Shown piece after piece: positions 45,653 through 54,687 of a DNA stretch of 64,000 nt; within the stretch, counting starts at the first letter, position 1, and every line of letters begins with the position of its first letter. Made by a program: the position numbers and the translations under genes. Source of the stretch: UBA4732 sp963823075 (GTDB lineage Bacteria; Planctomycetota; Planctomycetia; Gemmatales; Gemmataceae); the NCBI GenBank assembly GCA_963823075.1, contig CAWGKE010000010.1:1-64000 (forward strand), given 5' to 3'. Below the pieces are notes generated by a model, which was given only the letters and a program-made list of their open reading frames with translations, had not been told where the DNA came from and did no database searches.

Positions 45653-48321
45653 CATGCCGCTTGCCGCCTTCCGACGGACGGGCCTCGCCGCCGCGGCCGT
45701 GCTGTCCGTCGCGCTCCTGGCGCCGGGAAAGCCGGGCGGCGCCGAGGATGCGGCGGCCGTTCCCTCGTTCGTCCCCTGGCCGCGCACTGTGACGCCGGGA
45801 CGAGGGACGCTGGTCCTGACCGACAAGGGCCGCATCGTCCCCCGCGACAAGTCCCTCGCCCCGCTTGCCGACGTTCTCTCCGGCGAGCTGCGCCTGCTGA
45901 CGGGCCTGCGCCTGTCGGTGGCCGACGGGCCGCCACGGGATGGAGATATCGAGCTGGCCCTCGCCGCGGACCTCGAAGGCGACTCGTACCGGCTCACGGT
46001 GGGCGATCGAGCGACCGTCGCCGGCGCCGGCTTTCAGGGCATCGCCTTCGGGACGGCCACGCTGCTCCAGGCGGTTCGCATCGGCGACGGCGGCGCCGCT
46101 CTCCCCCGTCTGACCGTCGAGGACGGGCCGCGCCTGACCTACTGCGGCGCCCTGCTCGACGTGGCCCGCAAGCCCTATTCCATCGACACCCTCCGCCAGT
46201 GCGTCGAGGTCTGCCGCTTTTACAAGATCCGCTATCTCCATTTGCACCTCAGCGACGAGAACGCCTGGGTCTTCCCGTCCACCGCATTCCCCAAGATCGG
46301 CGCCGGCAATTTCGCCTGGGCGGGAGGCGAGAAGCCGGTGGTGTACGAACTCGCCGCCCTCAAGGCGCTGGTCGCCTACGCTGACGCCCGCGGCGTGACG
46401 CTGGTCCCCGAGATCGAAATGCCGGGCCACAGCGGCCAGCTCCGGGCGGCGCTGCCGGACGTATTCGGCTACCGCGACGCGGCCAACAAGGTCGTGACGC
46501 CCGGCGTCATCAACATGGTCCGCGAAGATTCGTTCCGAACGCTGGACACGATCATCGGCGAGGTCTGCGACGTGTTCCGGTCGTCCCCCTACGTCCACAT
46601 CGGCTGCGACGAGGCCTCGGCGGACGTGGCCGGCATCGGCGAGTATCCCGAGGTCAAGGCGTTCCTGGCTGAGAAAAAGCTGTCGTCGCCGACCGACGTG
46701 TTCAACGCCTTCGTGAACCGGATGCACGACATCGTCAAGAAGCACGGCAAGCGGACGATCGTTTGGGAGGGGCGCCGCTTGGGCCGCAGGCGCCGCCCAA
46801 GGACCTGATCGTCATGCCGTGGGTGGGCGGCTCCGGGTCGGCGGCCGGTTTCGTCAAGAGCGGTTACGCCGTCGTCAACGCGCCGTGGGGCACGCCGGTG
46901 GCCTACTTCGATCCCTACCTCGTCAACGGAGCGCGGCTGCCGCGCGACGAGCCGCTCTTGCTGGGGGCGACTTCCATCTTGTGGCAAGCCCCGGAGGAGG
47001 AAGCGGTCCCCTACCTGAGACACACCGGCGCCCTCCGCAACGAGCCGACCTACAACCCCGACGCCCGCCGCGGCCACGCCGACTTCCTGCGCCGGCGCGC
47101 GACACGGACGCCCTCCTCGACCGACTGCTCGACGGCTTCACCCTGCGGGCCGACGGCGCCCTCGATCCGCTGGCGACCATGCGGCCTGAGCCGGTGTTCC
47201 GTAAAGGAGCGACATTATCTCTTGAGACGGCCCTCGGCAGGGGCGCCGTCCGCTACACCCTCGACGGCGGTGAGCCGACCGCCCAGTCCCCCGCGTACGC
47301 GGCGCCGATCCGGCTGACCCGGACGACGACGGTGAAGGCGCGCTGGTTCGGCGAGGCCGGCGCGGACTCCCTGGCCACGTTCACCCGCACCTATCGCCAG
47401 GTCCCGGCCGTGGAACATGACGCCGTCGGGGCGCGGGTGACGCTGATCCCCGATGCGCCCGGCTATGCGGGGCCGGGGCCGAAGGGGCTGACGGACGGCC
47501 TGCTGGCCGCCGGCGACGAGTCCGGCTCGGCCGGCTGGGTCGGCTGGCTGGGCGGCGACAAGGTTCAGGTGATCCTCGACCTAGGCAAGCCGACGCGGAT
47601 CACGAGCCTCGGCGCCCATTTCCTGCGGGCGGCCGGCGGGGTCGCGCTGCCGGCCCGCGTCGAGCTGGCCGTGTCCGACGACGGCAAGGACTTCCGCACG
47701 GTCGGTGCGGTGACCGACCAAGAAGGGGCGGCCCGCCGCGGCTGGTACGTGGCCGAGGTCGAGGCCGGTACGGCCCGCCACGTTCGGGTGACGGCGACGC
47801 CGGGCGGCGACTGGACCTTCGTGGACGAGGCCGTGGTCAACCCTCGCCCCGAGGCGCCGACCCTGCGGCACGCCGCGCTCGGCAAGCCGGTCGTGATGGC
47901 GGTACCGCCTGCGGACGCCTATTCCCTGCCGGGCTTGGCGGGGCTGACCGACGGCTTCCTCGCCCGCTCGCCGGACTTCCTGAACCCGCAATGGCTGGGC
48001 GTCGAGGGCAAGGACATCGACGCCACGATCGACCTGGGCCGGACTATCGAGATCCGCGAAGTCGGCGCGCATTTCCTCCAATACGTGGGCGCCGGGATAC
48101 GCATCCCGACGGCGGTGGACGTGCTGATTTCCGACGACGGCAAGGACTTCCGCAAGGCGGCGACCATCCGCCACACGCAGGACGAGCGGCCGACGTACCT
48201 CCTGACGCTGACGACGACCCTGGCGCCGGTCAAGGGCCGCTACGTGCGGGTGGTGGCCCACACGAACGGCCAGTGGCTGTTCGTGGACGAGGTGTTCGTC
48301 AATCCCGAGCCGGCGGATTGA
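45653..48321 (+). pseudogene. GH20 beta-N-acetylhexosaminidase with chitobiase-type C-terminal and two F5/8-type domains, two frameshifts
   Basis: ATG 45653 starts a signal-peptide-like N-terminus (RTGLAAAAVLSVALLAPGKP). A GH20b-type domain (about 40-150) precedes the catalytic TIM barrel. Its motifs are YLHLHLSDENAWVFPS (about 196), LVPEIEMPGHSGQL and the catalytic Asp-Glu pair in HIGCDEAS (about 316). Frames break at about 46770 (GAGGGG run) and about 47095 (GCGCGC), each repairable by one base. After repair there is a chitobiase-like C-terminal domain (YTLDGGEPTAQSPAYAAPIR) and two discoidin-like domains (VQVILDLGKPTRITSLGAHF; IDATIDLGRTIEIREVGAHF). Repaired length is about 890 residues. 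It would release N-acetylhexosamines from glycans outside the cell. Confidence 0.88.
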
Positions 48322-48371
48322 GCGGTTCCTTATCCGCGCCGTCTCGGTCGCGCGGGTTTTGGCGCACGAAA

Positions 48372-48424
48372 AACCCACCGGGCCGGCCGTCCTCCCTCGC
48401 GGAGGACGGCCGGCCCGGTGGGTT
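48372..48424. terminator. 24-bp perfect hairpin between convergent genes
   Basis: Arms 48372-48395 and 48401-48424 are exact complements (core CCACCGGGCCGGCCGTCCTC) with a 5-base loop. On the minus strand the stem is followed by TTTTTCG, a good U-tract for ending the small gene at 48444-48647. It also ends the GH20 transcript. Confidence 0.8.
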
Positions 48425-48443
48425 CCAGGCTTCTGCGTTCGGT

Positions 48444-48647
48444 TCAGGGCCGCGCGGCGCCGGTCGGCCGGTAGACGCGCTTGCCCTGCTGGTTGTACGT
48501 CGGGACGAAGCCGTTGCCATCGACCTGACCGCGGGCCTCATCGACGCCCTCGGAAGGCCGCGTGGACATGGCGCTATACAGCTCGTGCGTACTCAAGCCG
48601 GCCTTCCGACCGCGATTGATCAGGGTGAGATAATGACTGTGGCTCAT
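48444..48647 (-). CDS. small conserved-looking protein, 67 residues
   Basis: ATG 48647 with AAAGGCG upstream. The product MSHSHYLTLINRGRKAGLST... contains a helix and a repeated-looking ending (NGFVPTYNQQGKRVYRPTG). It has no signal peptide, no membrane segment and no cysteine. A dedicated terminator follows. I do not recognise a family. Confidence 0.6.
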   Translation of the reverse strand: MSHSHYLTLINRGRKAGLSTHELYSAMSTRPSEGVDEARGQVDGNGFVPTYNQQGKRVYRPTGAARP

Positions 48648-48937
48648 CGTTGACGCCTTTTCTCTGTGAGGTCAATACGGTGGCCCGGCAGGGAACTCTA
48701 GCTTTTTCCCCTCCGCGGCGCCCTTGTGATTGTGAGCATTTTCGGCGCCGTTGGCGCGGTTCGCAGGGCCGTCCACGGCCGGATGCACCGGAACCATCGA
48801 CGACATCAAGTCATACGGCCGAAAGAGTCGAAACCTAGCCTTTATCGGTATCGGCAAAAACGGCAGGCGACTTGAGCATCGTGTGTGAAATGGCGCAGGA
48901 TGGTGAGGGAAAGCAAGACACCTGGCGCCGGTTCGCG

Positions 48938-50476
48938 TTACGGCGGCCCTTTCGGCTTTGCCTCTGGGCGTTGCAAAACGGAAACGTCCTCTTCCCAAAC
49001 CGGAACGTCCCTGTCGGGCCAGCCCTTGCTCCGGGCGACCTCCTCCCAGAAGCGGCGGTAGACGACGCGGACATGAAGCCGGGTCAGCTCCAGGGGGAAA
49101 TCGTACACCGTTTCGTCGGTTCGGCCCGGCTCCAGGCGGGTGTCGGTCGCGTCCGGGTCGGCCCGCCAAAAGGGCGCCGGGCTGCGGCCGTCGAAATCGT
49201 GCAGGAGTTTGGCGTACAGCTTGCCGGCCCGGCCCGCGCGTTCCTTCCCGACGGCCGGCGGCAAGCGCGGCCCGTCGCGGACGGCCACCGGCTTGCCGGC
49301 CGCGTCCTCGCCCTCGACCGTCAGAATCAGGTGATGGTCGATGAACCCGGTCGGCACGCGATGGCCGCTCCCCTCCGCCCCGAGGCGCACCGTCGCCCGC
49401 ACGCCGTTTGCGTCGCGCCGACACTCCACCGACGCCCGGAGGCAGCCGCGCAGCATCTCCTCCTGATTGCCGTCGAAAAAGAGGTGGTTCGCCAGCGTCT
49501 TCGGGTCGCGCTCTACGCCGCCATGGCCCGGCGCGAGGTTCGTCAACCGGCCGGTCGGCGTGTTGTGGCAGTCCTGGCACTGCTTGCCCTGGCGAAACGC
49601 CGGGCTGTCGCGCCATTCCGAATAGGTGCCGTACACGTGGACGCCGAAGACCACGCCTTCATGGCACGAGGCGCAGTACCGGCTGTCGTGGTAGAGCGGC
49701 GAGTAGGCGTCGTCGCCGCGCGTCGCGTCGTCGAGCGGGCCGAGAAACACCTGACCCTTATCCGGTCGCAAAAGACGCAGGTTGAATCGGCCGTGCGTCA
49801 GGCCGATCCTGCCGTCGGCCACGCCGTCGATCTTATGGCAGTAGTCGCAATGGACGCCCTGGGCGGCCGTCCCTTTCAGTTCGGCGAGGTCGTACTGCGC
49901 CGGGTCGTCGTCGGCGACGGCCGGGGCGTGGCAGGACGTGCAGACGGCCAGGCCGCTCGGATGTTCGTCGCGGAGGCTCCAGCCGATGCCCGGCCTGCCG
50001 GACCAGTCCGTGCCGTCGTAGAGGTCGCGGAAGTGTTTGCCCATTGCGGATCGGCTGTGGGCGCTAAGCGACCATTCCTTGTAGATCTCGGCGTGACAGG
50101 TCGCACAGCCCTGTGCGTCCAGGCCGGAATCGAGCCACTGGTAGGAGGAATCGTCGCCGGCCGGCAGGCGCTTCAACCGCACCTCCAGGGGCGCGGCGTC
50201 GGGAGCGGCGAAGCCGATGAAATAGCCTTCCTTCCAGGCCGTGACATGGACGGCGGCGTCGGCAGGCAAGCGGAAATTGCCGTCGGCGTCGGTCGTCGCC
50301 GTGTGCCCCGTCGCCTGGAGGCGGACGGTCGCCCCGGACACGGGGCCGTCGGCGTCCACCACGCGGCCGGTCAGCTCGGCGGCCGGCGCCGCGACGGCGA
50401 CCGGCGCCGCGACGGGGCGACTGCATCCGGCGAAGGAAAGCGCCACAACGGAGGCGAAAAGGAGCAGTCGTCGCAT
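48938..50476 (-). CDS. lipoprotein multihaem (five CxxCH) cytochrome with carboxypeptidase-regulatory-like domain
   Basis: A 512-residue protein from ATG 50476 (GGAGGCGGAGAC upstream). The lipobox is ALSFAGC (Cys about 18). Residues about 35-105 form a carboxypeptidase-regulatory-like beta-domain (LTGRVVDADGPVSGATVRLQ). Five haem sites follow: CATCH, CTSCH, CDYCH, CASCH and CQDCH (about 125-320), the spacing of NrfA/HAO-type electron carriers. The last 150 residues are beta-rich (GSGHRVPTGFIDHHLILTVE). It is probably a membrane-anchored periplasmic electron-transfer protein. No enzyme partner is adjacent. Confidence 0.88.
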   Translation of the reverse strand: MRRLLLFASVVALSFAGCSRPVAAPVAVAAPAAELTGRVVDADGPVSGATVRLQATGHTATTDADGNFRLPADAAVHVTAWKEGYFIGFAAPDAAPLEVRLKRLPAGDDSSYQWLDSGLDAQGCATCHAEIYKEWSLSAHSRSAMGKHFRDLYDGTDWSGRPGIGWSLRDEHPSGLAVCTSCHAPAVADDDPAQYDLAELKGTAAQGVHCDYCHKIDGVADGRIGLTHGRFNLRLLRPDKGQVFLGPLDDATRGDDAYSPLYHDSRYCASCHEGVVFGVHVYGTYSEWRDSPAFRQGKQCQDCHNTPTGRLTNLAPGHGGVERDPKTLANHLFFDGNQEEMLRGCLRASVECRRDANGVRATVRLGAEGSGHRVPTGFIDHHLILTVEGEDAAGKPVAVRDGPRLPPAVGKERAGRAGKLYAKLLHDFDGRSPAPFWRADPDATDTRLEPGRTDETVYDFPLELTRLHVRVVYRRFWEEVARSKGWPDRDVPVWEEDVSVLQRPEAKPKGPP

Positions 50477-50836
50477 GTCTCCGCCTCCCGTGTCGTCGGC
50501 GAGCCGCCGGGTTTATCCCGGCGGGTTGGCCCAAACGGCGGTGATAAACCCCGCCGCTCGCCTTTTCCTCACGCCGGAGGAATGGTTCCAGTTCGCTTGC
50601 TGGAAAGGCTAAACGACGCGGCGGAGAGCGACAAGCTCATTCGGCGCCCGGGGCGTTTGCCGAGGCGCGAAAAATGAGACCGGGCCGAAGCTCCCGCGCC
50701 AATCCGTGAGCTAAGCTAGGATACGTCCGGGAAGAGCATTGTTGCTCCGCCCGCGCTGTTCTCCGTCGCCCGGCTCCCAGGGAAAGGCCGCCGGGCCGAG
50801 AATGCGTCCTTGCTGGTCGCGGCCGAGGAAGTCCAA
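50477..50836. other. intergenic region with a degenerate family A hairpin
   Basis: About 360 bases between divergent genes. GGCGAGCCGCCGGGTTTATC (50498-50517) pairs with the region 50543-50562 with two mismatches and ends in the same GGCGAGC/GCTCGCC words as family A. No other feature is supported. Confidence 0.6.
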
Positions 50837-52060
50837 ATGCCTTTGAAATCCGCCAAGTCGTCGGTGCGGGTCGTCGGGGAGTACGAAGTCCTCCAGCGAT
50901 TGTCCCAATCCGACCTGAGCACCGTCTACAAGGCGCGCCACCCGACGACGGGCCGGATCGTGGCCGTCAAGGTGGCCGGACCCGAGGCCGTCACCAACGC
51001 CGTGTTCCGCAAGCGCTTCGAGCAGGAATTCGTGGTCGCCAGCAGCCTCGATCATCCTCATCTGGTCCGCGCCCTCCAGGCCGGCCGCGAAGGCGACACG
51101 CCCTACATCGTGATGGAATTCGTGGACGGCCCCAGCCTGGGCGACTGCATCGAGCGGCAAGGCCGACTGCCGGAGGCCGAGGCGGTCCGCATTGTCACCC
51201 AGATCGCGGAGGCTTTGCACTTCGCCCACGGGCGCCGGGTCGTCCACCGCGATGTCAAGCCCGACAACATCCTGCTGGCGCCCGATGGACGAGCCAAACT
51301 GACCGACCTGGGCCTGGCCAAGGACTTCGACGCCGACATCCACCTGACTCGGCCGAGCGCTGGCCTGGGGACGCCGAATTTCATGGCACCCGAGCAGTTC
51401 AGCGACGCCAAACACGCCGATGCGCGCTGCGACGTTTATTCACTCGGCGCCACTCTTTACATGGCGCTTACGGGCGTGCTGCCGTTCCAGGCCCGCGGCG
51501 TCATGGGCGTCTTGAAGAAGAAACTCAACAACGAACTCGTCCCGCCGCGCCAACTGGTCCCGGTCATGAGCCCCTGGATCGAGACGGCCATTTGCCGGGC
51601 GATGGACGTGAACCCGCGCGGCCGGCCCGCGTCGTGCCTGGAATTCCTTGAGGAACTGAACGGCGACAGGCCGCGTCCCGTGACGACGGCCCACCCGGCG
51701 TCGGCCGTCGCCGGATCGATCGTATCGGTAGGGCGCCGACGCCGGAACGAGGATCGGAGGGCCGCGACTCGCTTCACCTCGGCCAAGGAATGCCCCTGTC
51801 AGGCCCTGAGCAGCGAAAAGGACGTCCGCTGGGCCGCCGAAGTGAAAGACGTCTCGGCCGACGGAATCGGGCTGCTCATGAATCGCCGGTTCGAGCCGCG
51901 GACGGTCTTGACCCTGGAAATCCCGGCCAAGGACCATGCGGCCGCGCACCGGCTGCTGATCCGCGTGGTCCGCGTCCAGCCCATGGCGAAACGCCGCTGG
52001 CTCGTCGGCTGCGTCTTTGCGATGCGGCTGGGCGAGGAGGAAGTGCGGACCATGATTTGA
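50837..52060 (+). CDS. serine/threonine protein kinase fused to a PilZ domain
   Basis: ATG 50837 is chosen (GAGGAAG upstream, MPLKSAKSS). The product is 407 residues. The kinase domain covers about 15-285: VAVKVAGPEA lysine, HRDVKPDNILLAP (about 137), DLGLAKDF in place of DFG, and GTPNFMAPEQF. The glycine loop is degenerate (RLSQSDLSTVYKA, no GxGxxG). Residues about 305-405 are a PilZ domain with the c-di-GMP signature RxxxR (RRAATRF) and DVSADGIGL (about 338). No membrane segment is present, so it is cytoplasmic. The fusion suggests kinase output gated by c-di-GMP. Activity is uncertain because of the altered loop. Confidence 0.85.
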   Translation: MPLKSAKSSVRVVGEYEVLQRLSQSDLSTVYKARHPTTGRIVAVKVAGPEAVTNAVFRKRFEQEFVVASSLDHPHLVRALQAGREGDTPYIVMEFVDGPSLGDCIERQGRLPEAEAVRIVTQIAEALHFAHGRRVVHRDVKPDNILLAPDGRAKLTDLGLAKDFDADIHLTRPSAGLGTPNFMAPEQFSDAKHADARCDVYSLGATLYMALTGVLPFQARGVMGVLKKKLNNELVPPRQLVPVMSPWIETAICRAMDVNPRGRPASCLEFLEELNGDRPRPVTTAHPASAVAGSIVSVGRRRRNEDRRAATRFTSAKECPCQALSSEKDVRWAAEVKDVSADGIGLLMNRRFEPRTVLTLEIPAKDHAAAHRLLIRVVRVQPMAKRRWLVGCVFAMRLGEEEVRTMI

Positions 52061-52083
52061 CCGTCGGCGGCGGAAGACCGGCG

Positions 52084-52860
52084 TCAGGTCGTCGGCTCGC
52101 CGCCGGGTCGGTAGCGGAAGATGCGCACCTCTTCGAGGGTAATCAACCCTTCCACGACGGCCTCGTCCAGGAACGGCAGCAGGGTCTGGATCTTCTCGGC
52201 CGAATCCACGATCTCGACGACGATCGGCAAGTCGGTCGAGAGTTCGAGGAGCTTCGTCGTGTGGACGCGGCTGTTGGCCCCGAAACCCATCGGCCCGCGC
52301 AGCACCGTCGCTCCGGCCAGCCCCAGCTCGCGGGCCTTCATCACGACGGCGCGGTAGAGCGGCTTGCCCTCCCACAGGTCGGAGTCGCCGATGAACACGC
52401 GCAGCAACTGGCCGCTCTCGCTCTTGTGCATGACGGGGAACTCCTGCGGCGACGGCAGCGTGGACAGCGGCGCGATGGGGTCCGGCACGTCCAGCCGCAT
52501 CCGCGCCCTCTCGGCCGCGGCCCGGCCGTGCCGGTAGACGAGGACGTGCGCCCGTTCCAGCGTCGCCAGCCCTTCCGCCACGACCTCCTCCACCACGGAC
52601 AAAAACCGGCCGATCGGCCGCGATCCGTCCACGATCTCCACCACGACGGGGACGTGATCGACCAGCGACCAGGCGCGCATTTCCAGCACCTTGCCGGTTA
52701 CGTCGAGTCCAAAAATCCCCCGCAGCACGGTGGCCCCGGCCATACCTGCCGACCGCGCTCGCCGCACCAGCTCCTCGGCCGCGGGCGGCGAAAACCACCC
52801 GTGCCGGTCGGTGTTGCGCAGCACGACGCGCAGCAGCGTCTGTTCGCCTTCAAGCGTCAT
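52084..52860 (-). CDS. tandem DUF190 protein
   Basis: ATG 52860 is chosen, 11 bases after the crcB stop. The 258-residue product contains two DUF190 units. The first covers about 8-110 (LLRVVLRNTDRHGWFSPPAA; GMAGATVLRGIFGL; VPVVVEIVDG) and the second about 148-250 (LLRVFIGDSDLWEGKPLYRA; GLAGATVLRGPMGFG; LPIVVEIVDS). DUF190 proteins are often encoded beside crcB and have a PII-like ferredoxin fold, suggesting a regulatory or sensing role in fluoride export. The internal duplication is unusual, as most are single. Confidence 0.88.
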   Translation of the reverse strand: MTLEGEQTLLRVVLRNTDRHGWFSPPAAEELVRRARSAGMAGATVLRGIFGLDVTGKVLEMRAWSLVDHVPVVVEIVDGSRPIGRFLSVVEEVVAEGLATLERAHVLVYRHGRAAAERARMRLDVPDPIAPLSTLPSPQEFPVMHKSESGQLLRVFIGDSDLWEGKPLYRAVVMKARELGLAGATVLRGPMGFGANSRVHTTKLLELSTDLPIVVEIVDSAEKIQTLLPFLDEAVVEGLITLEEVRIFRYRPGGEPTT

Positions 52861-52870
52861 GGACGATCCC

Positions 52871-53296
52871 TCATTTTCCCCGCGCCAGGTAGACGCCCAG
52901 CCGCATGGCCAGCAGCCCGAGGAAGACGCTGGCAAAGAGGTACGTCATGGCCAGGAAGCCGTCGCCCTCGCTCAGCATCGTCCCCGATTCGTACTCGAAG
53001 GTCGAGAACGTCGTGTAGGCCCCGGTGAAGCCGACGGCCAGCAGCAGCCGCAGATCGTCGGGCCGCACCCAACCGTTGTTTGGCACGAGCTTGTCGGTCA
53101 GCAGCGTCGCAAACCAGCCGAGGAAGAGCGAGCCGGAAATGTTGATGAGGAACGTGGCCCACGGGTAGGCCGCCGCACGGGCCGGGACCTTCCACCATTC
53201 CAGCAGGCGCGGCACGCCCAGCGATACGCCCCAGCGCGTCAGCCCGCCGAGCGCCGACCCCACCGCCACCAGCACGATCTGAGCGAACACGCGCAC
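52871..53296 (-). CDS. crcB: fluoride exporter CrcB/Fluc
   Basis: A 141-residue protein with four hydrophobic helices. GTG 53296 is chosen (GGGGAGGG 9 bases upstream). Diagnostic motifs are SALGGLTRWGVS (about 14-25), PWATFLINISGSLFLGW (about 45-61, with the conserved Asn) and the GFTGAYTTFSTFEYE block (about 88-102, with the Phe-box and Thr-rich track). It dimerises in the inner membrane to expel fluoride. It is the first gene after a fluoride riboswitch and is followed by DUF190. Confidence 0.95.
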   Translation of the reverse strand: MRVFAQIVLVAVGSALGGLTRWGVSLGVPRLLEWWKVPARAAAYPWATFLINISGSLFLGWFATLLTDKLVPNNGWVRPDDLRLLLAVGFTGAYTTFSTFEYESGTMLSEGDGFLAMTYLFASVFLGLLAMRLGVYLARGK

Positions 53297-53311
53297 GGCC
53301 GCACCCTCCCC

Positions 53312-53360
53312 GGAAATAGGGCCTCCGCCGGAGTCGGGTCCCGGCGGGAGGTTCTATTCC
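53312..53360 (-). promoter_or_regulatory. 20-bp hairpin in the crcB leader
   Basis: Arms 53312-53331 and 53341-53360 pair almost perfectly (GGAAATAGGGCCTCCGCCGG with CCGGCGGGAGGTTCTATTCC). It lies between the riboswitch aptamer and the crcB ribosome site (GGGGAGGG at about 53300-53307). It could be the expression platform, or an independent palindromic repeat. Confidence 0.5.
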
Positions 53361-53391
53361 CGGCGACGACCCCTACCGGCGGCGGCGGTGT

Positions 53392-53447
53392 GGTAGGAGT
53401 CATCAGCCCCTCGGAGCGGGGGCGGTTATCGGCGAACTCCATCGCCC
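53392..53447 (-). ncRNA. fluoride riboswitch (crcB motif)
   Basis: Read on the minus strand, the segment begins GGGCGATGGAGTTCGCC, continues with the AACC junction and a GC stem (CCCCCGCTCCGAGGGG), and ends with CTGATGACTCCTACC. These are the fixed elements of the crcB motif: the GAUGG...CGCC opening stem and the conserved UGAUGACUCCUAC. It lies about 95 bases upstream of crcB on the same strand, so fluoride binding would switch on exporter synthesis. Confidence 0.93.
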
Positions 53448-53456
53448 TTTTCCGGC

Positions 53457-53485
53457 ATTATGACGGACGACGGCGGCCGCGGCAA
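53457..53485 (-). promoter_or_regulatory. promoter of the fluoride-resistance unit
   Basis: On the minus strand TTGCCG (53485-53480), a 17-base spacer and CATAAT (53462-53457) stand about 10 bases before the riboswitch aptamer, placing the transcript start at its first stem. Confidence 0.7.
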
Positions 53486-53527
53486 TAGAATGGCGCCGTC
53501 GCCGCTCTTTCCCCGGTGAAACCCGCT

Positions 53528-54502
53528 ATGTCTCGCACCGACCGCCGTGCCTTCCTGAAACGCGCTGCGTCCCTGGCCGCCCTGCTGTGGCATGGTCTGG
53601 AGACCATGCCCCAACAGGCCGCCGCCGCGGCCCCGAAGGAGACCGTCATGCTCCCCATCGTGGATACCCATCAGCACCTCTGGGACCTGACCAAGTTCCG
53701 GCTGCCGTGGCTCAAAGAGGGCGACGTGTTCAACAAGAGCCACGTCCTGAGCGATTACCTGAAAGCCACCGCCGGGCTGAACGTGGTGAAGTCGATCTAC
53801 ATGGAGGTGGACGTCGCCCCGGAGCAGCAGACCGAGGAGGCCGAGTACGTCGTCGGCCTGTGCCAGCGGGCCGACAATCCGATGGCCGCGGCCGTGATCT
53901 CCGGCCGGCCGGCGTCCGACGCTTTCCCCAAGTACATCGGCCAGTTCAGGGATAGCGCTTATATCAAGGGCGTCCGCCAGGTGCTGCACGTCGAGTCCAC
54001 GCCGCCGGGCTATTGCCTCGACGAGAAGTTCATCGGGGGCGTCCGCCTGCTCGGCGACCTGGGCAAGAGCTTCGACCTGTGCATGCGCGCCAAGAACCTG
54101 CCCGACGCAGCGAAGCTGATCGACGCCTGCCCCGGCACGCGCTTCATCCTCGACCACTGCGGCAACGCCGACGTGCAGGCGAAGGATCGATCGCAATGGA
54201 AAAAGGACATGGCGGACGTGGCGAAGCGGAAAAATGTGGTGTGCAAGGTGTCCGGGATCGTGGCGTCGGCCGAGCCGGGCAAGTGGACTGCGGACGACCT
54301 GGCGCCGATCGTGAACCACACGCTGGAAGTGTTCGGCCCCGGCCGCGTGATGTTCGGCGGCGACTGGCCGGTCTGCACCAAGGCGGCGACGTACAAGCAG
54401 TGGGTCGAGGCGCTGAAAACGATCGTGGCGGATCGCCAAGAGGCGGAACGGCGAAAGCTGTTTTACGACAATGCGGTGCGGTTTTATGGGTTGCCGGAGT
54501 GA
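53528..54502 (+). CDS. Tat-exported amidohydrolase (amidohydrolase-2 family)
   Basis: ATG 53528 is chosen; an upstream GTG adds four residues. The N-terminus RTDRRAFLKRAASLAALLWH is a Tat leader. The metal-binding HxH lies in IVDTHQHLWD (about 45). Conserved later motifs include FILDHCGNADVQ (His about 210) and MFGGDWPVCTKAATY (Asp about 279), matching TIM-barrel amidohydrolases that act on lactones and related acids. Length 324 is normal. It is divergent from crcB, with no shared function apparent. Confidence 0.88.
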   Translation: MSRTDRRAFLKRAASLAALLWHGLETMPQQAAAAAPKETVMLPIVDTHQHLWDLTKFRLPWLKEGDVFNKSHVLSDYLKATAGLNVVKSIYMEVDVAPEQQTEEAEYVVGLCQRADNPMAAAVISGRPASDAFPKYIGQFRDSAYIKGVRQVLHVESTPPGYCLDEKFIGGVRLLGDLGKSFDLCMRAKNLPDAAKLIDACPGTRFILDHCGNADVQAKDRSQWKKDMADVAKRKNVVCKVSGIVASAEPGKWTADDLAPIVNHTLEVFGPGRVMFGGDWPVCTKAATYKQWVEALKTIVADRQEAERRKLFYDNAVRFYGLPE

Positions 54503-54508
54503 CCGCGT

Positions 54509-54576
54509 CGGTTAGCCGCGACGCGCAGCGGAGCGCTCTACCCTCAAGCGCTCCGCTGGCGCGTCGGGGCTAACCG
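54509..54576. repeat. about 29-bp inverted repeat, hairpin family B
   Basis: GTTAGCCGCGACGCGCAGCG at 54511 pairs with the region 54547-54576 with a few mismatches. Copies occur at 56149-56215 and 61646-61708. Confidence 0.8.
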
Positions 54577-54687
54577 GCGCCAAAAATCCGCGTGCATCGC
54601 CGCCCGCCGCGTGCTACCATCCCATGCTTGCCGGGCTTCATCGCAACCCGCCGACCCGGCGCGATTCCACAACGAGGAGATGCTTCG

